This document shows, piece after piece, positions 58,062-64,000 of a stretch of 64,000 nt of DNA; position 1 is the first letter of the stretch, and each line of letters starts with the position of its first letter. The DNA comes from Madurella fahalii (taxonomy: Eukaryota > Ascomycota > Sordariomycetes > Sordariales): NCBI GenBank assembly GCA_029876055.1, contig CM056875.1, forward strand, positions 5,853,001-5,917,000. Reading direction: 5' to 3'. The notes beneath the pieces are model-generated. The model ran no database searches and was not told the DNA's origin. It saw only the letters and a program-made list of their open reading frames with translations. The translations under genes and the position numbers were made by a program.

Positions 58062-60130
58062 ATGAACTCCAACCAGCTCGATCCTCTCCAGCACCCGCTG
58101 AAGGCCACGGCCGCGGCCATTGGCGCCGGTTTGCAGGGCGAATCCCGCGGCCCTCGTGTGAGCCACATGCAGAGTGCCAATGAGGGACCTGCCGATATTA
58201 TGAAGAAGGTTGCTGGAGTCGTGCCCGGTGGAAAGCGTGAGGACGATGGGCTCTATTTCACCAACAACGAAGGCATTCCCTTCCCTGATCCGTAAGAAGA
58301 CGGCCCAAGAGAAACCAGAAGGCCCTGGAGCTGATATGCTGCACCTAGGGCTCATAGCAAAACAGTTGGCGGCATCCCCGTCGCAAGTGATGTGTTCCTT
58401 TTCCAGAAGCAGCAACACTTTAACCGGTCCAAGCCGCTTGAGCGTAAAGTTGCTCATCTTCTGGTGTTATTCTGATAAGACATTAACTTGATCAAGGCAT
58501 GGTCCATCCTTGTGGCTCCGGTGCCTTTGGCTACTTCGAGTGCACCCAAGATGTCACGGGGCTTACCGTAAGTGGTCACCTCCTGCTAGGATCTATTATG
58601 TCGGTGACCTGATCAACATTGGCTGCTTTGCAGAAAGCCAACTTCCTGTCGAGTGTCGGAGAGAAGACGCCTGTCTTTGTCCGCTTCTCGACCGTTACAT
58701 TCGGACGCGAGTTCCCCGACCAAGGCCGCAATCCCCGAGGGTTCGCGATCAAGTTCTACACCATGGAAGGCAACTATGACATCGTGGGCCTGAATTTCGT
58801 GAGTCTCAAACTACCACATTTTAGGTGGTGATTGCAGGAACGCTAACCAGTGGTAGCCTGTTTTCTTCTGCCGAGATCCTATCCAGGGGCCAGACGTTAT
58901 CCGCTCGCAGTCTCGCAATCCCCAGAATTTCCTGCTGGATTACGATGCCTTGTTCGACCTCCTCGCCAACACCCCTGAAGGCAATCACGCTGGTCTCATG
59001 TTCTTCAGCGACCACGGCACTCCTCAGGGCTGGCGCTTCAACCACGGTTTCGGATGCCACACTTTCAAGTGGGTCAATCAAGAGGGCCAATTCGTTTACA
59101 TCAAGTATCACTTCATTGCAAAGCACGGGCAGAAGCAGTTCACCGATACTGAAGCCGTCCAGATGTGCGGCGAGGACCCCGACTACTCCAAACGTGATCT
59201 CTGGGGTGCCATCGAGCGCGGTGAGCATCTCGAATGGATTGCTCACGTGCAGGTTATGCAACCTGAGCAAGCAGATCCCGAAAAGCTTGGCTTCGATCCT
59301 TTCGACGTCACCAAGGTGTGGCCAAGGGACCAGTTCCCGATGCAAGAGTTCGGACGCCTCGTCCTGAACAAGAACCCCGAGAACTTCACTCGTGACGTGG
59401 AGCAAGCCGCCTTCTCCCCCGGCAGCATGGTCCCCGGCATCGAGGACTCGCCGGATCCTCTTTTGCAGTTCCGCATGTTCTTCTACCGGGATGCCCAGTA
59501 TCACCGCATCGGCGTCAACCTTCACCAGATCCCCGTAAACTGCCCTTTTATGGCCCAGTCATATGCATCTCTCAACTTTGACGGCCCCATACGGACAGAT
59601 GCGAACCATGCCGGCAACAAGCAATATGCGCCGAACAGCTTCAAGAACAAATTCCGGCCCGATACCGCCGAGGCCCCCTACGTCGTCAGCGACAATATTG
59701 TCAGCCGGAAGAGCCATTACTGGCACGAGGGCAAGAAGAACGACTACGACCAGGCGACTCAACTGTGGGCCAAGGTCATGACGCCGCAGCAGCGCGCAAA
59801 CACCTGCCACAACACGGCCAAGTATCTCGGCTATGTCGCGTATCCCGAGATTCAGGTATGTTCCCTCGGTAATGGGGACGGGAGGTCTTGATTGAGGTCC
59901 CTGTGCTAACCCCCCCCGAACAGAAGAAGTATCTGGCGCAGCTGCACAACATCTCACCGGATTATGCCGAAGGCGTATACCGCCGACTCAAGGAGCCGCA
60001 GTTCAGCCTCGACGAGGTGAAGGAGCTGGCCAAGGATGCGCACACCTGGGGCAAGGAGAGGAAGTTCATGCCGTCAACGGGACAGAAGCTGAGCGGCTTC
60101 GCGCCGGCGGGGCCCGTGTACAACTTTTAG
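58062..60130 (+). CDS. Small-subunit (heme) catalase
   Basis: Six exons: 58062-58291, 58349-58443, 58497-58567, 58634-58798, 58857-59855 and 59924-60130. All phases agree, giving 588 aa. The distal His is His112 in MVHPCGSGAFGYFECT, the Asn is Asn186 in NYDIVGLNFPVFFCRDP, and the heme Arg/Tyr are Arg393/Tyr397 in FRMFFYRDAQYHRIG. Other blocks are QKQQHFNRSK, RNPRGFAIKFYTMEGNYD and DHGTPQGWRFNHG. The reaction is dismutation of hydrogen peroxide. The N terminus is about 40 residues longer than in typical small-subunit catalases. The C terminus APAGPVYNF is not a standard PTS1, so peroxisomal import is not evident. Start and splicing were chosen by frame and conservation. Confidence 0.93.
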
Positions 60131-60848
60131 GGCGGTGACAAGTCTAGGCTGCCAATAGGACAACTGGGAACGGGATCTGATCCGAATCGTGTCATTTTTT
60201 ATTGGTTCCTGGGACGAATTCTGACTGTAACTTTGTGCTCGTGATGTGGGTAGCCGAATACTTAACGGACTTTAACGCTATATTGGTTGAAAGTGAGAAG
60301 TGTAGTGGGCTAACACAACGGAGCTAACGGAATGTCCGATAAAAAGAAAGAAAAAAAAGTAAGAAAAGACAAAAAGTCCAGACATGGGACCACCATTCAC
60401 CATGATTTTTACCTCTGCTCTCGGAAAAAAAAAATAAAAATAAAAATAAAAAAATTCCAAGTACCAAACTGTGGAGTTCATAACGCCATACCCAACCCTG
60501 GTAAAACTGTCGAAATGGGTTTTCATATCTTCATAACGTTACTAATAGGGTAATTGAAGCGAATAGCTTCCGTGACCACACCGGTAACTTACCCGATGGT
60601 TTGGGGCGCTGTCACGGTAATCGTCGGGTCGTAAACGTGAAATGAGACCTCCCCCCACCGCTCCACCATCGCATCGGCATGGATCTGTGGATTCCACCTA
60701 ATGGAAATGACGATGAACCGCGCATCGACAAAATCCGAGAACCCAGACAATCAAAACCCCGGAATCTGGATCTCGTACCGGACTCCACAGCATACCTTAC
60801 CGAACTAACCAACTTATTAATAGCACACACCGAAAAAATAGAATCCGC
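60131..60848. other. Intergenic between convergent genes
   Basis: 3' flanks of catalase (+) and the Ser/Pro-rich gene (-). A/T-rich tracts near 60340-60460. Nothing coding recognised. Confidence 0.5.
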
Positions 60849-61886
60849 TCACCCCTCCCGGCGCCTTCCGAACAGGCTCCAGAACCGTCTCTCCCTCACC
60901 TCGACCGTGTACGGCTGCAGCGGAAATACGGGGCGCACATTGTACTGGTCGCCGTTCGGGTCGGTCGTGGCCACATAGACCGACCGCCACTTCCTCTGCG
61001 GGATCTCCCCGAGCTTGGTGCTGTCCGACGCGAAGGACATCATCGATATCCGGTTGGCCGCTTTTGCCTTTGCCGTCTCTGGATTCTCATTCAACGGCCT
61101 GGCAATCCGAGGCTGCGGCGCTGTCTCGGGAGATTTGGGTGGGGGTGGAGGCGGAGACGGAGGCGGAGGGGACGAGGGCGGAGTTTTATGAAGCTTTTCC
61201 GGGCTTGGTTTGTGTTGCTTGCTGGCCGGCCTTGCCTCTTTCGTGATGGAGGGCGGCTTCTTGCTCGGCGGGCTTTCTGGTCTGTCTTCCTTGACGGACT
61301 TTGAGGACGATCCCCCCGAGCTGGATGATGATTGGCGTTTGCGTCGAGATGACGATGATTTAGCGGGCGTCCTGGATGATGATGATGATGATGATGACGA
61401 CGACGAGGTCACAGATGGCCGAGATGGACCTGCCAGTCGACGTGACAGGCTGTCGATAGCCTTGATCGCCTCTATTCTTGAAGCATTCGACAGGGACATG
61501 AGCGACTCATAGTCCAAGTCTAGGCCTTCTTGCTTGCTGGACAGGCGGAGTAGGTTTGTGATTGCGCTCCTCAACTTCATGAGGATGCGGTCTAAGGCCG
61601 AAATTGCGCGACCTCGGGTTTCCGGTTAGCTACTTTCACGGCAAAGTCGAGTTACAGAGCGCTCACCATCGCCCTTCTTGAAGCGGCTTCCTGATTCAGA
61701 CAGCCTCGATGAGTAGGCACGCTCAATTAGGGACCGATCAGACTTTAGCGACTTGCGCAGGTAGGCATGCTGGTCCTGCGCGTCCGCTGTGCTGTTCTCC
61801 TTTGTATCATTTCTGAACGCCTTGAGAAGTGAGATGCAGTTTGCGTACGTGCCGAGAAGCGCCTTAATGCTGTTGGCAAACGCCAT
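60849..61886 (-). CDS. Ser/Pro-rich protein of unknown function
   Basis: Exons 61667-61886 and 60849-61591 join in phase 1. The 75-nt intron has donor GTGAGC, branch GCTAAC and acceptor CCTTAG. The product is 320 aa. The N terminus is helical (FANSIKALLGTYANCISLLK, SLIERAYSSRLSESG). The second exon starts with RILMKLRSAITNLLRLSSKQ. The middle is a Ser run coded by a GAT/ATC trinucleotide repeat, then a Pro-rich block with PPPPSPPPPPP. The C terminus carries SMMSFASDSTKLGEIPQRKW, followed by NVRPVFPLQPYTVEV. I recall this tail motif in related fungal proteins but know no function. Not recognised further. Confidence 0.75.
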
Positions 61887-62598
61887 CTTTTATAAGACGC
61901 ATCTGTGTATTTCTACCAAGAACAAGATATGCTACTAGTATGGTGTAAAATCAAGTCGGGGCTCGTTGGGCACTTGTACAGAGAGAGAGAGAGAGAGATG
62001 GCACTCCGCGGGTTACTCGGACTCATCCCACTCTGAGCTTAGGTGCGGGGCTCCACGAGACAGGAAAGCAAAGCTACAACTCTGTAACCGCCGGACCTGC
62101 ATGGCCTAACGAGTGTTGACAGCCAATCGTGCCACCACTTCCACTTAACCCACATACCTTATTAGTTGCATTTGTGTGAGACTCGGCGATTAGAGCAATC
62201 CAACGCATAGCGGTTGCAGGGACCGCTCTAGCTTCCGCCTATCGAACAATAAGGCATCAAATCGGGCGTTGGGTCTCCGTTGACAATCTAGGTAAGGCTT
62301 ACGTACAGATTTAGAAGTCTCAGGAAGTTTCAGGGTTCGCTTGGACCCCAAGTAACAGAGGATAGTTGTTGAGCGGGCCATGAATTTGCCTCTCTTCAAT
62401 AGGAATCCAGGTGGCATCAGCTGTACACAGCTGCCATTTCTTCTCACCGGACGTCTGCGAGGCAGCCGCCTTTCACGGCACTGCTCCAACTTTGTGGCCG
62501 ATCAGTGGCAACGATGCGCCGCACGAGGTTCTTCTGCCTCGGAACTCCCTCCACCACGCCGAGTGCACTTAGATGCCGCACATATCTAGAACACGAAG
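61887..62598. other. Divergent spacer with (GA)9 repeat
   Basis: Upstream region of the Ser/Pro-rich gene and ECM14. A (GA)9 microsatellite lies at 61981-61998. No gene recognised. Confidence 0.5.
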
Positions 62599-64000
62599 AT
62601 GCGATTACCAACGTGGAAACTAATTGCACTGCCCGTCGCGCTCGCCTTTTTCTTCGCGTTTCCTGCCGTTGACGCTGCCCGCCTCCAACCGTCTTTCGAA
62701 GGAGATGGCCGCCCCGATTGCGCCGGCCACGGCTATCCTTTTCTAAAATGGCTACGCGATAGCGCCGTTGAGGTTATCTTTGGCAAACCATCGGTTAGAG
62801 CGAAGAGCTCGGGACCCGACGCAGTGCTACAATCGTTGTACCGGAATGACATTGTGGTTCGCTTCAATGTCACCACTTCTGAGGAGGAGAGCGCGCTCGC
62901 GACGGCTGCCCAGCAAATGTTTCTAGACGTCTGGGCTTTCACGCCCGAGTATGTCGATGTCAGGATAAACAAGGACGACGTCGCGCCGCTGCTTACGTTA
63001 TTGCCAAACTCGCTGCAACCATCGGTCCTGATCCCGGATGTTGCCGCAGCCGTATGGAGGGCCTACCCTTCGACGGCAGCTGAAAAGCCCCAGTTCGAAT
63101 CGAGCATGGCCGATACGCGGAAAATGAGAACCACGCTGGACGGAATGGGCAATGTATTCTTCAGTAATTACCAGAGGCTACCAGTGAGTTGCTATGTCTC
63201 GCTGTCGACCCGCATCAGACTAACCTACCTAGGTTATTACGAGCTGGATGCGCCTCCTCGAGGCCATGTTCCCTTCGATCACGCAAATGATCACCATTGG
63301 CAAGTCATATGAGGGTAGAGACATCCACGCGATGCGCGTGAGCGCACAGGGTGACGACAGCCAGATCAAACGGCCCAGGCAAACTATCCTCATCACCGGA
63401 GGCCTCCATGGTCGCGAATGGATCACTACGAGCACCGTTAGCTACTTGCTATGGTCCGTCATTACATTGTACGAGAAGGAACCCATGATTACTAGGCTCC
63501 TACAGCGGTTCGACATTGTCTTTATTCCCGCGCTCAACCCAGACGGCTACGAATACACCTGGCAGACGAACCGGCTCTGGCGCAAGTCAAGACAGCAGAC
63601 CAAACTCCGCTTCTGCCGTGGCCTGGATCTCGACCACGCTTTCGGCTACGCCTGGGATGCGGCCCAGCATCAGACCGACCCCTGCTCAGAAAGCTACGGC
63701 GGCGAGCAGCCCTTCCAGGCGGTTGAGGCGTCAGAGCTGGCCAAATGGGCAAAGAATGAGACAGAAAACGGCGCCAAGTTTGTGGCGTTTCTCGATCTGC
63801 ACTCGTACTCGCAGCAGATCCTCTTTCCTTATGCGTATACCTGCTCGGTCGATCCGCCTAATCTCGAGAATCTAGAAGAACTTGCCATCGGGCTGGCCAA
63901 GGCCATCCGGCTCTCGAGCGGAGAGACATACAGCGCCATGTCGGCATGCGAGGGCGCCGTGGCGCGAACTGATAGCGCTGGTGATATCCTTCCTCGAATC
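62599..64000 (+). CDS. ecm14: ECM14-like metallocarboxypeptidase family protein (M14), truncated by the window edge
   Basis: Exons 62599-63183 and 63233 onward (open to 64000) join in phase 0 (GTGAGT...ACCTAG). A signal peptide (MRLPTWKLIALPVALAFFFA) and an M14 propeptide region fill about the first 190 residues. The metallopeptidase domain follows. The zinc motif GGLHGREW has His254 and Glu257. ALNPDGYEYTWQ and LDLHSYSQQILF, with the third zinc ligand His, come next. Family ECM14 proteins keep the zinc ligands but replace the catalytic Glu with Lys. That residue falls past the window end, so activity cannot be judged here. Another donor, GTGATA near 63980, could start a further intron. The role in the cell wall is family knowledge. 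Confidence 0.85.

Overview
The window is nuclear DNA of a filamentous ascomycete. Genes are GC-rich and close together, on both strands. They are interrupted by short introns (about 47-190 nt) with GTRNGT-type donors, CTAAC/CTGAC-type branch sites and YAG acceptors. The protein set is typical fungal housekeeping: MED19, VAC8, SNF4, ALB1, RFA3, ECM14, SHG1 and an AMS2/SPT21-type GATA factor. The style fits Sordariomycetes, perhaps Sordariales/Chaetomiaceae; this placement is inferred. There are no prokaryotic features, CRISPR arrays, intact transposons or secondary-metabolite clusters.

Layout. 0.6-5.5 kb: a single-pass membrane protein (-) and a DUF676-type serine esterase (+). 7.3-8.5 kb: Mediator subunit MED19 (-). 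10.5-13.5 kb: two mitochondrial ribosomal proteins head to head (uL4m, mL38). 13.9-19.7 kb: a RhoGAP gene with a probable long coiled-coil tail, then the AMPK gamma subunit SNF4 (both -). 21.5-23.6 kb: VAC8. 24.1-26.1 kb: the IMP1 inner-membrane peptidase diverging from mitochondrial IF3. 26.8-28.9 kb: eIF2B delta and a small, probably mitochondrial membrane protein. 29.5-32.4 kb: COMPASS subunit SHG1 with a giant RS/RD/RE tail. 33.0-34.5 kb: a DMT-family sugar-phosphate transporter with a 6-nt microexon. 35.7-39.0 kb: a membrane-anchored deubiquitinase diverging from ALB1. 40.8 kb: an intron-bearing tRNA-Phe. 42.0-43.2 kb: a CREB/ATF bZIP factor. 46.3-47.0 kb: RFA3. 48.0-51.9 kb: an AMS2/SPT21 regulator. 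53.4-54.6 kb: an AMID-type oxidoreductase. 56.2-57.1 kb: a secreted, GPI-anchored PEBP-like protein. 58.1-60.1 kb: a catalase. 60.8-61.9 kb: a Ser/Pro-rich protein. 62.6-64.0 kb: the start of ECM14, cut by the window edge.

The genes do not form one pathway. Mitochondrial biogenesis is over-represented (uL4m, mL38, IMP1, mtIF3, perhaps a complex I subunit and the deubiquitinase), and the clearest cases are two divergent pairs sharing short promoters. Transcription and chromatin is the other recurring theme (MED19, SHG1, AMS2, the bZIP factor). Exon coordinates were deduced by joining open frames at splice consensus sites and checking phase and family conservation. No transcript data were available. 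I found no clearly undescribed system. The most unusual items are the 6-nt microexon, the SHG1 tail, the in-frame microsatellite intron in IMP1, and the widened zinc finger of the AMS2-like protein.
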